NCBI RefSeq assembly: GCF_002980575.1
Contig: NZ_PVBS01000002.1
Span: 868,001-932,000 of the forward strand
Reading direction: 5' to 3'
From: Sphingobacterium gobiense
GTDB taxonomy: Bacteria > Bacteroidota > Bacteroidia > Sphingobacteriales > Sphingobacteriaceae
Length of the DNA stretch: 64,000 bases
In this document: one piece after another, positions 57,238 to 64,000 of the stretch
Layout: each line of letters begins with the position of its first letter
Numbering within the stretch: the first letter of the stretch is position 1
Notes under the pieces: model-generated
The model's input: the letters and a program-made list of their open reading frames with translations, nothing else
Database searches by the model: none
Told to the model about the DNA's origin: nothing
Made by a program: the position numbers and the translations under genes

Positions 57238-57274
57238 AAAAATTAATTGAAGGATTTCTTTCGACAAATTCATA

Positions 57275-57502
57275 CTCCTTTTTTCTTGATAAAAAAGGAG
57301 CCAAAAAATCAAGGCTGAATATAGTTTTACGATTTTTCTTTGGCTATTCCTAAACAGCATGAAACTCCCTCCGGTCAAACAACATGCTGTTTTTAATGGA
57401 ATACCCTGCATAAAAATGGCCGTAAAACAATATAAGGCCAGTTTAATCCACATAACCGCGAAGCGACGCTTTTTTGAGCAACTTTTTTCTAAAAAAAGTT
57501 GC
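57275..57502 (-). repeat. Dispersed structured repeat, copy D (short, reversed)
   Basis: Read on the minus strand it starts with stem I GCAACTTTTTT/AAAAAAGTTGC (57478-57502). It then goes almost directly to the long stem III (outer TTTTAC/GTAAAA, inner AACAGCATG/CATGCTGTT) and ends with stem V CTCCTTTTTT/AAAAAAGGAG, loop ATCAAG (57275-57300). Stem II is missing and only a GCGTCGCTTCGCGG stub remains. It lies between divergent dacB and pepP genes. Confidence 0.8.
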
Positions 57503-57579
57503 ATAAAGAAAACCTTCTTTTTCCATTATCTTTTTGCAAAGAAAAAAGAATAAATTAACTTGCCAAACAACAGAAATGA

Positions 57580-59364
57580 ATGAATATGACATATAGAGAA
57601 CGCTTAGATGCGATCAGGAAAGAGATGAAGTCGCAAGGGATTGATGCTTATATCATTCCGTCTTCAGATCCACATATCAGCGAGTATTTACCCGATCGCT
57701 ATAAATGTATCGCTTGGGCTTCGGGTTTTACGGGGTCGGCAGGAACGTTGGCTATTACTGCTAATTTTGCGGGCTTATGGACCGATGCTCGGTATTTCGT
57801 ACAGGCGGGTGAACAATTAGAAGGAACCGGTTTTGAACTTGTAAAATTGAAAACGCAGGGTGCGGCGGAATATGCGGATTGGTTGGCGGAGCAACTCCCT
57901 GCTGGTAGCAACGTAGCGTTCGATGGTAATCTAGCTTCTGTAGCAGTGGCACAAGCTGTGAAGGATGCTCTTTTACCAATGGATATTCAAGTTAATGGAC
58001 ATGTTGATATTTTGGAAACGATCTGGGATAACAGACCGACACTACCGACATCTCCGGCATTCCTGTTGGATGAATCCACTACGGGAGAGGGTACGGCAAG
58101 TAAATTAAACCGTGTCCGTCAAAAAATGAAATCTAGACGCGTTTCTGCCCATCTCGTTTCTTCGTTAGATGATTTGGCTTGGTTGTTAAATATCCGGGGG
58201 AACGACGTACCTTGTAACCCGGTGGTTTTGGGGTTTGTGCTGTTGGCGGGGAATGAAACGACTTTGTTTATCGATCCCAATAAATTGAACGAGCAGGATA
58301 ATGCAACATTGGAGCAGGCAGGGGTATCTATAAAACCTTACGAGGAAGCGTTCCAAGTAGTTTCGTCGCTGAGCGCTGATACCATTTTGCTGGATCCCAA
58401 ACGGACTTGCTTTGCGATGTACGATGCGGTTCCGAAATCTACTAAAATAATAGAAGATCTTAATCCATCTACGTTAATGAAAGCGGTGAAGAACGCGGTG
58501 GAGATCGCGCATACCCGAGATGTTATGGTTAAAGACGGCATAGCCATGACACGTTTTTTCAAATGGCTCGAAGAAGAAGTGCGGCATGGAGAATTAACGG
58601 AGATTTCGATTGCTGATAAGTTGCAGCATATACGTGCCGAGGGAGAAGATTTCGTTGATATTTCGTTTGATACGATTGCCGGTTACCGGGCGCATGGTGC
58701 ATTACCCCATTATAAAGCAACCGAAGAAAGTAACGCAGCTTTAAAAGCCGAGGGCTTATTGCTGGTGGATTCGGGCGGACAATACCGGGATGGTACCACG
58801 GACATTACGCGGGTTGTTTCGTTGGGCAACATCACCCAAGAGGAGAAAAAAGATTATACGTTGGTGTTAAAGGCACTTATAGAGGGATCAACAGCCGTAT
58901 TTCCAAAAGGCACTAGGGGATACCAAATAGACGCGCTTACACGACGTCCGCTCTGGGATGAATTGCGTAACTATGGACACGGCACCGGGCACGGTGTGGG
59001 CTTTTTCTTAAATGTGCATGAAGGACCGCATATTTTCAATCCGACAAATGTCAATATTCCTGTAGAGGGCGGGATGATTTCGTCTATAGAACCTGGATTA
59101 TATCGCGAGGGTAAATATGGTATCCGTATTGAGAATATAGTGTTGAGTAAAGAAATCGCTTCCAATCACTTTGGTGATTTTATGGATTTTGAGACCATGA
59201 CGATCTGTTATATTGCGACAGACTTAGTCGATAAATCCTTGTTAGACGATGTACATGTAACATGGCTCAACGAATATAATGCGTGGGTGTTTGAGAAGTT
59301 AGCCCCTCATTTGAATACGGACGAAGCAGTATGGTTGAAAGATAAGACAAGTCGTATTTCCTAA
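57580..59364 (+). CDS. Aminopeptidase P family Xaa-Pro peptidase
   Basis: This 594-residue M24 metallopeptidase has two creatinase N-domains and a C-terminal pita-bread catalytic domain. The five metal ligands are visible: Asp in LLVDSGGQYRDGTTDITRV (two), His in GHGTGHGVGFFLNVHEGP, Glu in SIEPGLYREG and Glu in YGIRIEN. It removes N-terminal residues before proline. The length matches the three-domain eukaryote-like form common in Bacteroidota. Its promoter must lie in or next to repeat copy D. Confidence 0.94.
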   Translation: MNMTYRERLDAIRKEMKSQGIDAYIIPSSDPHISEYLPDRYKCIAWASGFTGSAGTLAITANFAGLWTDARYFVQAGEQLEGTGFELVKLKTQGAAEYADWLAEQLPAGSNVAFDGNLASVAVAQAVKDALLPMDIQVNGHVDILETIWDNRPTLPTSPAFLLDESTTGEGTASKLNRVRQKMKSRRVSAHLVSSLDDLAWLLNIRGNDVPCNPVVLGFVLLAGNETTLFIDPNKLNEQDNATLEQAGVSIKPYEEAFQVVSSLSADTILLDPKRTCFAMYDAVPKSTKIIEDLNPSTLMKAVKNAVEIAHTRDVMVKDGIAMTRFFKWLEEEVRHGELTEISIADKLQHIRAEGEDFVDISFDTIAGYRAHGALPHYKATEESNAALKAEGLLLVDSGGQYRDGTTDITRVVSLGNITQEEKKDYTLVLKALIEGSTAVFPKGTRGYQIDALTRRPLWDELRNYGHGTGHGVGFFLNVHEGPHIFNPTNVNIPVEGGMISSIEPGLYREGKYGIRIENIVLSKEIASNHFGDFMDFETMTICYIATDLVDKSLLDDVHVTWLNEYNAWVFEKLAPHLNTDEAVWLKDKTSRIS

Positions 59365-59397
59365 CGAAAGTAGGATGAAATACCAATTGATTAAATA

Positions 59398-59430
59398 AGA
59401 GCGGGATAGGCGAAAAGCACATCCCGTTCT
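59398..59430. terminator. Bidirectional terminator after the aminopeptidase gene
   Basis: AGAGCGGGAT and ATCCCGTTCT form a 10-bp stem with one G-T wobble and a 13-base loop. It overlaps the stop of the opposing gene, so it can serve both convergent units. Confidence 0.7.
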
Positions 59431-60166
59431 ATTTATAATTAAAACCGCCTATGATGGCCGCGGGATGGAGATTCTTATTGTTGTAAAGAAAGCTTCGGGG
59501 GCCGTTTCCATCCAAATACAATATCGTTAAAGCCACTAAAAGGGTGTCGTATGGCTCCGAGGGGGCATCGAAAACCACTGTTTGTTCTTCTACTGTTATA
59601 CCTTCCCGCGGTATATCAATTTCGATCTCATGTATACCGTGTCTAAAATAGCTTCGTCTCCTGAATAGAAAACCAAAGACCTCGATTTGTATCAAGATAT
59701 GTCTGCAATTTTTCGGTAAAAGCAAATGTTCAGTTGGATAAAATTCCGGGAAATGGACATAGAGTTCTTTGTCGTTTAGGTTTACGATTGGATCAAGATG
59801 GAAGTAATCGTGCAAATGACAGTTTTCATTGAACTGAAAGCCGACCAACCGGCTGATATTCCCTTTCTCTATGTTATTGTAACCTAATGTTGGTCGAGCT
59901 GTGGTGCGCATAACACGCTGTATGTATTTTATTAAGCGATTATGCATTTTATCGTCGCACAATTGCTGATGGGTTGACACGAAGGCGTTACGGATTAACG
60001 CTCAAGCAGCGCTCGCATAGCCGAAGTCAGCGGCTGCGGATTTACTAGATTCCGTTTGTCGAATTTTACGACCTGGTTTGGTCTGCACAATGTTTTTTGT
60101 GCCTACTTTGCGAGATACCAAGTTTCCCACCTGCCCTCTCAGATATCCATTTTCATTTGTTGCCAT
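59429..60166 (-). pseudogene. Uncharacterised protein interrupted by in-frame TGA
   Basis: Translation from ATG 60164-60166 runs MATNENGYLRGQVGNLVSRK... for 54 codons, hits TGA at 60002-60004, and continues in the same frame with ALIRNAF and 183 more codons to 59429. The join (DFGYASAA-stop-ALIRNAF) falls inside a conserved helix of a Bacteroidota family of about 200-250 residues whose members read EFGxAxxAxxLIRxAF at this spot. A GTG at 59980 could give the C-terminal 183 residues only. The rest is predicted beta-rich (HILIQIEVFGFLFRRRSYF). Function unknown. Nonsense mutation, recoding or sequencing error are all possible. Confidence 0.7.
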
Positions 60167-60716
60167 ACCCCGAAGTTAATCTTTATATGTTGTTGATTAA
60201 TAACCATTTTTGATTTTTAGGAGAATCGAAATCGACCTTCGATAGGTATTTTAGAATTTCATAATGTGGCTTCGAGAGGTATTATGAAAATTGCAACAAG
60301 GGCTTGTTTCGGTTTTCTTTTGTAGGGCTTTGATATAACTAGGGTTTTACTTGGGCCTACGTTCGGGATGTTTAGATGGTGCAAGAAAGATGCAAGCATG
60401 GTGTTTTCGACTTTGACACGGACTCAACACGGACGCACTACGGGGGGGTGCCGGCTTCATGCAGACGCTAGGACGAAGAATTGTCGAATGGCTCCCCAAG
60501 AGCCTTCAAAGTAATGTCCAACTGTTTATCGTTATTTATTTTCATTCATAAGTTCCAGACGTCCATATAGCTTGTTCAGCATTTCACAGGGATCGGCGTC
60601 GATCGCTTTTGTAATAAGATATAGTTCTTCTGTTAAAAGTTCCCCTAACGCTGTTATATTTTCTTTTCAAGAATAGCTTTAAAGCTAACTAACGTATAGA
60701 AAAAATATACAAATAA
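60167..60716. other. Mostly non-coding accessory gap with small repeats
   Basis: No intact gene was found. It holds two near-identical 15-mers (CTTCGATAGGTATTT and CTTCGAGAGGTATTA), an inverted repeat AATTTCATAAT/ATTATGAAAATT (60255-60292), and a doubled motif (ACACGGACT-CA-ACACGGACG) near 60420-60435, followed by a gene remnant on the minus strand. Confidence 0.5.
60532..60666 (-). pseudogene. Gene remnant, 44 codons without a usable start
   Basis: The minus-strand frame reads ITALGELLTEELYLITKAI, then DADPCEMLNKLYGRLELMNENK and a stop. Composition and helix periodicity look protein-like, but an in-frame TGA (60667-60669) lies just upstream and no ATG comes before the internal Met. It is probably the 3' end of a lost gene. 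No family was recognised. Confidence 0.35.
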
Positions 60717-60747
60717 TTTGTATGCTGTAGATTTTTCTGTATATTTG
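60717..60747 (+). promoter_or_regulatory. Full-consensus Bacteroidota promoter
   Basis: TTTG at 60717-60720, 19 bases, then TATATTTG at 60740-60747: an exact match to TTTG-N19-TAnnTTTG. It is the only promoter in the window with both elements at ideal spacing, 39 bases before a 27-codon ORF and 186 before the HTH-like gene. Confidence 0.75.
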
Positions 60748-60786
60748 TATATAAAATCTATATATTTAACTTTTTGTAAATCGATT

Positions 60787-60870
60787 ATGGCAGCAAACAA
60801 ACAACTTTTAGTCGAACGATTGGTTCAGCTTTATCAACTTGTTCTTTCTACGTCTCCTCAACATATATGA
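60787..60870 (+). CDS. Short ORF (27 aa) behind the consensus promoter
   Basis: ATG 60787 to TGA 60870 encodes MAANKQLLVERLVQLYQLVL plus STSPQHI, an amphipathic Leu-rich helix. It is the first ORF after the full-consensus promoter and precedes the HTH-like gene by 63 bases. It could be a leader peptide, a small regulator, or the 5' end of a truncated gene. No homologue was recognised. Confidence 0.35.
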   Translation: MAANKQLLVERLVQLYQLVLSTSPQHI

Positions 60871-60933
60871 AATATAATATTGTTATTGCAGTGATAGTTG
60901 GAGCGATCTCAAATTGAACCAATCAAACTTAAT

Positions 60934-61626
60934 ATGAAAAAAAAAATAGCTAACAAAGATACCTATGCGGGCATAATGTATTCCATGGATTTTATGTATT
61001 GGTATACTTATTTAAAACGGAGAATAGCAAAAGGGTGGTCTGCCGAAGAAGTTTCCTTTTTATTGGGAAGGGCTCCATTTTACTATAGTGATTTTGAACG
61101 TATGCATAATGTTGGGCGGATTTTACAAGAGGAACGTATGCTGCTGGATAGGATCTATCAAGATTCGACGACCGAAGCGATGACGTTCCATCGTGAAAGA
61201 TACGAGACTAATGAGGAGCGATTGGTCCGGGTCAATATAGAAGATCAACGATTTTACAAGGACTACGAAATTATTATCCCTTGGGTCCTGGCGAGTAAAG
61301 AGTCGTATACGGAGAATGGGAAGACAAAAATAAGGAGCTGTGCGGTTCCTGAACTTACATTTAGGGAATGGAAGGAGGACGAAAGTTTAGAGTCGGTATC
61401 CGATGCGACTATAGATGTTCGAGAAAAACTAAATCGTCTTTTGAAAAGTAAATATTTTAAAGAAGGTAGAGCTCCTGATGAAATATTTCAAGTGGTGGAG
61501 TTTACAGGGCAACATAATCTCCAGATTTTACCCAAGCACCTAAAGGATGGGCTGTACAATCTGATTAAAGCTGGAGAAGTGTGTGTGCGCAATGTAGATG
61601 GAAGATATTTACTTTTTGAGATTTAA
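60934..61626 (+). CDS. Uncharacterised protein with XRE-like HTH at N-terminus
   Basis: From ATG 60934 it has 230 residues (the frame is open a little further, to a TTG at 60898). Residues about 17-45 (KRRIAKGWSAEEVSFLLGRAP plus FYYSDFER) resemble the helix-turn-helix of XRE regulators (LSxEExAFLLGxSxxYISDxE). The rest is mixed alpha/beta, ending LKDGLYNLIKAGEVCVRNVDGRYLLFEI. It follows the full-consensus promoter and heads the accessory block. The DNA-binding call is from the motif only. Confidence 0.55.
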   Translation: MKKKIANKDTYAGIMYSMDFMYWYTYLKRRIAKGWSAEEVSFLLGRAPFYYSDFERMHNVGRILQEERMLLDRIYQDSTTEAMTFHRERYETNEERLVRVNIEDQRFYKDYEIIIPWVLASKESYTENGKTKIRSCAVPELTFREWKEDESLESVSDATIDVREKLNRLLKSKYFKEGRAPDEIFQVVEFTGQHNLQILPKHLKDGLYNLIKAGEVCVRNVDGRYLLFEI

Positions 61627-61693
61627 CAAGATAGTCTGCCAATTTTCAACCTAAGCAATTAAAGGCGGAGTTACGGATATCGATTTATTATAC

Positions 61694-62461
61694 ATGAACA
61701 ATAAAAGAATGAAACGAGAATTGGAAATGGATCATCTGGTTGTGCCCAATAAATTTAAAGTGGGGTGTAAGGTTGCTGGATTTCAGGTACATGAATTTTT
61801 ACAACTTTTTGTTGATCATTATTCACTGATAGATAATCACTTCGATGATAAGTCGGCTTTTAGTTTGGCAACTAAGTCATTCTATTTTATTCGTGAGGAA
61901 TTTGGTTTAGAAGGGGAGACAATGCCTAATACAATGACCAGGCAGGATAAAGATAAAGGAGTTGGTTTCGTCAGGCGAATGGTAAAGCTTGCCACTAATC
62001 GGAATTATAGTTTCTCACAACGTAGAAATAAGAGTAAAGTTTTGACGGGACAGCTTTTTGAACTGTTTTCGAAAGGAGTCGAATTGAAAGATACAGTCTA
62101 CTTAGATGAGTTTAACTTCATTAAACTGAATAAGGATATACGGTTCCAGTGTATTCTTACTGGGGCCTCTCCTGTCGAATTGCTTAACGCTATAATGCAG
62201 TACGTTGATATGCCTAATCACTTAGCGAGATTTCATTTGGAAAAATTCATTTTTAATCCTGTTTTAGGTTTCTTTATTAGAGTTATGGATGGATATGGGA
62301 ATATCCGAGATAGTGACTATCTGGATTCTGAAGAATATGCTGAATTCATTTGGTCATTACAAGAATTGCCCAAACAGTTTTATTTCTATAGAAATCTAGA
62401 AGATAGAATAGAAATTTATCAGGAGTGGCTAGGTAAATTCTTGGAAGAAAATCGTTTTTAA
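61694..62461 (+). CDS. Uncharacterised protein, larger of a motif-sharing pair
   Basis: This 255-residue soluble protein was not recognised. Near the N-terminus it has FKVGCKVAGFQVHEFLQLFVD and near the C-terminus EWLGKFLEENRF. The next gene product has FKQACEIFNMKPEFVIQQFVD and EWHKVILENR at matching ends, so the two are probably diverged paralogues, with about 120 residues inserted here. Base composition looks more AT-rich than in the core genes by eye, hinting at acquired DNA. The gap to the gene before is 67 bases. Confidence 0.6.
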   Translation: MNNKRMKRELEMDHLVVPNKFKVGCKVAGFQVHEFLQLFVDHYSLIDNHFDDKSAFSLATKSFYFIREEFGLEGETMPNTMTRQDKDKGVGFVRRMVKLATNRNYSFSQRRNKSKVLTGQLFELFSKGVELKDTVYLDEFNFIKLNKDIRFQCILTGASPVELLNAIMQYVDMPNHLARFHLEKFIFNPVLGFFIRVMDGYGNIRDSDYLDSEEYAEFIWSLQELPKQFYFYRNLEDRIEIYQEWLGKFLEENRF

Positions 62462-62488
62462 ATTTAAAATATATTAATAATCATTCTT

Positions 62489-62875
62489 ATGAGCAATATA
62501 GATCAAATTAAGTTAACAGCAGCGTTTAAACAAGCGTGTGAAATATTTAATATGAAGCCAGAGTTTGTTATCCAACAGTTTGTTGACAATGTTGATATAG
62601 CGCGTTATATGTGCTTTCCTTTTGAAGAAAAACGTTGGGCAAATGTGTTGATAATGGAGCAGATTATTGCGGAAATTGAATCAGCAGATGAGTTGAATGG
62701 GTATTACGAGTTCAGTGAGAAGTGGGCTGCTATGATGAAGAAGGATAGAAAAAATGCTTTTGAAAACACTAAAAAGCTATTAGACGAATGGCATAAGGTG
62801 ATTTTAGAAAATCGCATTTACGAAATTATGAAAGATGACGATGAGCGCAATGATAACTTATCAAACAAAGATTAA
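62489..62875 (+). CDS. Uncharacterised protein, smaller of a motif-sharing pair
   Basis: This 128-residue helical protein is rich in charged residues at the C-terminus (MKDDDERNDNLSNKD). It shares FKxxC...QxFVD and EW...LENR with the preceding protein, aligned without gaps over the first motif. It starts 27 bases after the preceding stop, and 2 bases separate its stop from the next reading frame. Function is not known; the tight packing implies one message. Confidence 0.6.
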   Translation: MSNIDQIKLTAAFKQACEIFNMKPEFVIQQFVDNVDIARYMCFPFEEKRWANVLIMEQIIAEIESADELNGYYEFSEKWAAMMKKDRKNAFENTKKLLDEWHKVILENRIYEIMKDDDERNDNLSNKD

Positions 62876-62877
62876 TT

Positions 62878-63543
62878 ATGCCCTTTGCAAACCCTACCCC
62901 TTATGATTATTTCCCGCGGAGGTTGCACCCGCAGGAAATCGGGAATCCTTATAATGCAATCAATCTATTTTTTGGTTGGGAGAATTTTCCGGCATAGAGA
63001 GCACATCTGAATCATTGGAAACAAGCCGCTCTATTACCGGGATATCAGATGAATAATGAGCAGACTTTGCAAACATTTATTCGGTATGAATTTATAGAGA
63101 CGCTTATCGAGGGTCTTTTTATGATCTGTAGATTGGATAAAAGTTACTGGATGCCAGATACCGTGCTTCGTCATAGCTATGAGACGCATGGTAGTTTCTT
63201 TAGGCCGGATACAATAGGCTTTAATAAAGCGATAGGTTATTTCAATAACTGCTATATGCCACAGGAATTTGAACTGGAAGCGTATAAGTTAGTTTATCTC
63301 GATGATGAAGAACGAAAGAACCCGATGACGGTGATTTTTCAGCTGTGGGAAACATACAACTTGCCGCATGTTCGAGATGCGCTCTATTGGTGGCTTGTAG
63401 TGAGTATGGATTATACGTCTGCTGATGATAGTCGGGGCGATGATTACTTAATAGAGTTTCATACGCATCTACAACGTGTTATTGAAGCTGCACACCTCAT
63501 CTATATCTGGAACATGGATAAGTGGCCAGCGCTGTATCCTTAA
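62878..63543 (+). pseudogene. Uncharacterised protein interrupted by in-frame TAG
   Basis: ATG 62878 opens a frame reading MPFANPTPYDYFPRRLHPQE..., which hits TAG at 62995-62997 (codon 40) and continues in the same frame as RAHLNHWKQAALLPGYQMNN to 63543, 221 codons in all. The join NFPA-stop-RAHLNHWK looks like a lost Trp (TGG to TAG). The ATG at 63049 could give the C-terminal 164 residues alone. The conserved look of both halves argues for a recent nonsense mutation or a sequencing error. Function unknown. Confidence 0.7.
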
Positions 63544-63602
63544 TGGAGGTTGCAAAAACGTTTTTATTGAAATAGAATAAACCAATCCCGCGGCAAGGAG
63601 TC

Positions 63603-63610
63603 TATCTTTG
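63603..63610 (+). promoter_or_regulatory. Candidate -7 element TATCTTTG
   Basis: TATCTTTG matches TAnnTTTG and lies 16 bases before the start codon of the last gene, with no -33 TTG at ideal spacing. Confidence 0.5.
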
Positions 63611-63626
63611 CAAAGATCTTGTTGAT

Positions 63627-64000
63627 ATGAAAAAGTTTATCGTTTGTGTTGCGTTGATGTTGTCGTTTTCTGTTCTGTTTGCACAGCGAGGTGCTATAGA
63701 CACTGATATTTTTGGGGCGCTCCAGTATAGATCTGCTGACGGGAGATATAAGGCCAGTCTCGAAAAAAATATCTTTGATGACTTGATATTTACAGATAGC
63801 CGCAATAATAAGCTACAGTACGAAAAGAAATATCTAGATAAGGCAGAGCCTGATTTGAGGGGGAATAAGGATGCGCAAATGAGACTGCTAAGACGGTTGG
63901 TAAGGGAAAATAGCCGACACGCCGACTATAGGGCTACTTTTAAGGTGGATATTTTTGATAAAACAATAATCGAGGATAATAAAGGTTATAAACTGGAGGA
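63627..64000 (+). CDS. Exported protein of unknown function, 3'-partial
   Basis: ATG 63627 begins MKKFIVCVALMLSFSVLFAQ, a clear Sec signal peptide with cleavage after FAQ. The 124 visible residues continue past the window edge. The mature part is polar and beta-rich (FGALQYRSADGRYKASLEKN; YRATFKVDIFDKTI). No family was recognised. A -7 element sits just upstream, so it is probably a separate transcript from the interrupted gene before it. Confidence 0.7.
   Translation, partial: MKKFIVCVALMLSFSVLFAQRGAIDTDIFGALQYRSADGRYKASLEKNIFDDLIFTDSRNNKLQYEKKYLDKAEPDLRGNKDAQMRLLRRLVRENSRHADYRATFKVDIFDKTIIEDNKGYKLE

Noticed and set aside
59429..63543. Stop-codon reassignment as the reason for the two interrupted genes
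   Set aside because: One gene has TGA and the other TAG, while all three stops end normal genes in this window; mutation or error is simpler.
1..64000. CRISPR arrays, tRNA or rRNA genes, complete insertion sequences, integrases
   Set aside because: Looked for on both strands; no regularly spaced repeats, cloverleaf with the GGTTCGA-type arm, or transposase/integrase motif was seen.

Overview
The window reads as a chromosomal segment of a Bacteroidota bacterium, most likely Sphingobacteriales/Sphingobacteriaceae (relatives of Sphingobacterium, Olivibacter or Pedobacter). The reasons are a SusC/SusD polysaccharide-utilization locus, Bacteroidota-restricted families (DUF2723/GT117, DUF2480, DUF3109, DUF3108), a TonB-linked receptor with a carboxypeptidase-like N-domain, promoters of the TTTG-N19-TAnnTTTG type, and few Shine-Dalgarno sites. 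The genus call is inference; no rRNA gene is present.

Layout. (1) 1-8.6 kb: a beta-glucan utilization locus made of a membrane sensor/regulator (5' end outside the window), SusC, SusD, a PKD-domain surface lipoprotein and a GH16 laminarinase-type lipoprotein. (2) 8.7-17 kb: a GT51 transglycosylase converges on an AddB-like/AddA-like exonuclease-helicase pair. (3) 17-29 kb: housekeeping genes (rpsP, rimM, metF, a GT117 membrane transferase, glnS, terC), with three copies of a structured repeat in the gaps. (4) 28.8-42.7 kb, minus strand: polyprenyl synthase, several DUF proteins, a PpiD-like foldase, lptC, an outer-membrane protein, ccmBCD, an ABC exporter and a SAM hydroxide adenosyltransferase. 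(5) 43-52 kb, plus strand: phoH, purC, a STAS protein, rnz, then hisC-hisB-hisH-hisA-hisF-hisIE (hisG and hisD are not here) and a WD40 protein. (6) 52-59 kb: fRMsr, ruvA, malic enzyme and dacB on minus, aminopeptidase P on plus. (7) 59.4-64 kb: an accessory region of uncharacterised genes. Two of them are broken by a single in-frame stop, there is a gene remnant, and one consensus promoter drives a short ORF and an HTH-like gene.

The most notable signal is a family of four dispersed intergenic elements (three of about 360-445 bp and one shorter, 228 bp) at 18.9, 25.7, 27.3 and 57.3 kb. All share one architecture: a T-rich hairpin at each end, a GTCGC...GCGAC hairpin (absent from the fourth copy), and a long imperfect hairpin. 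The paired arms differ between copies by compensatory changes, so structure rather than sequence is conserved. The elements sit between co-directional, divergent and convergent genes alike. The second signal is the 60.7-63.5 kb block, where two adjacent unknown proteins share a motif and neighbouring genes carry premature stops.
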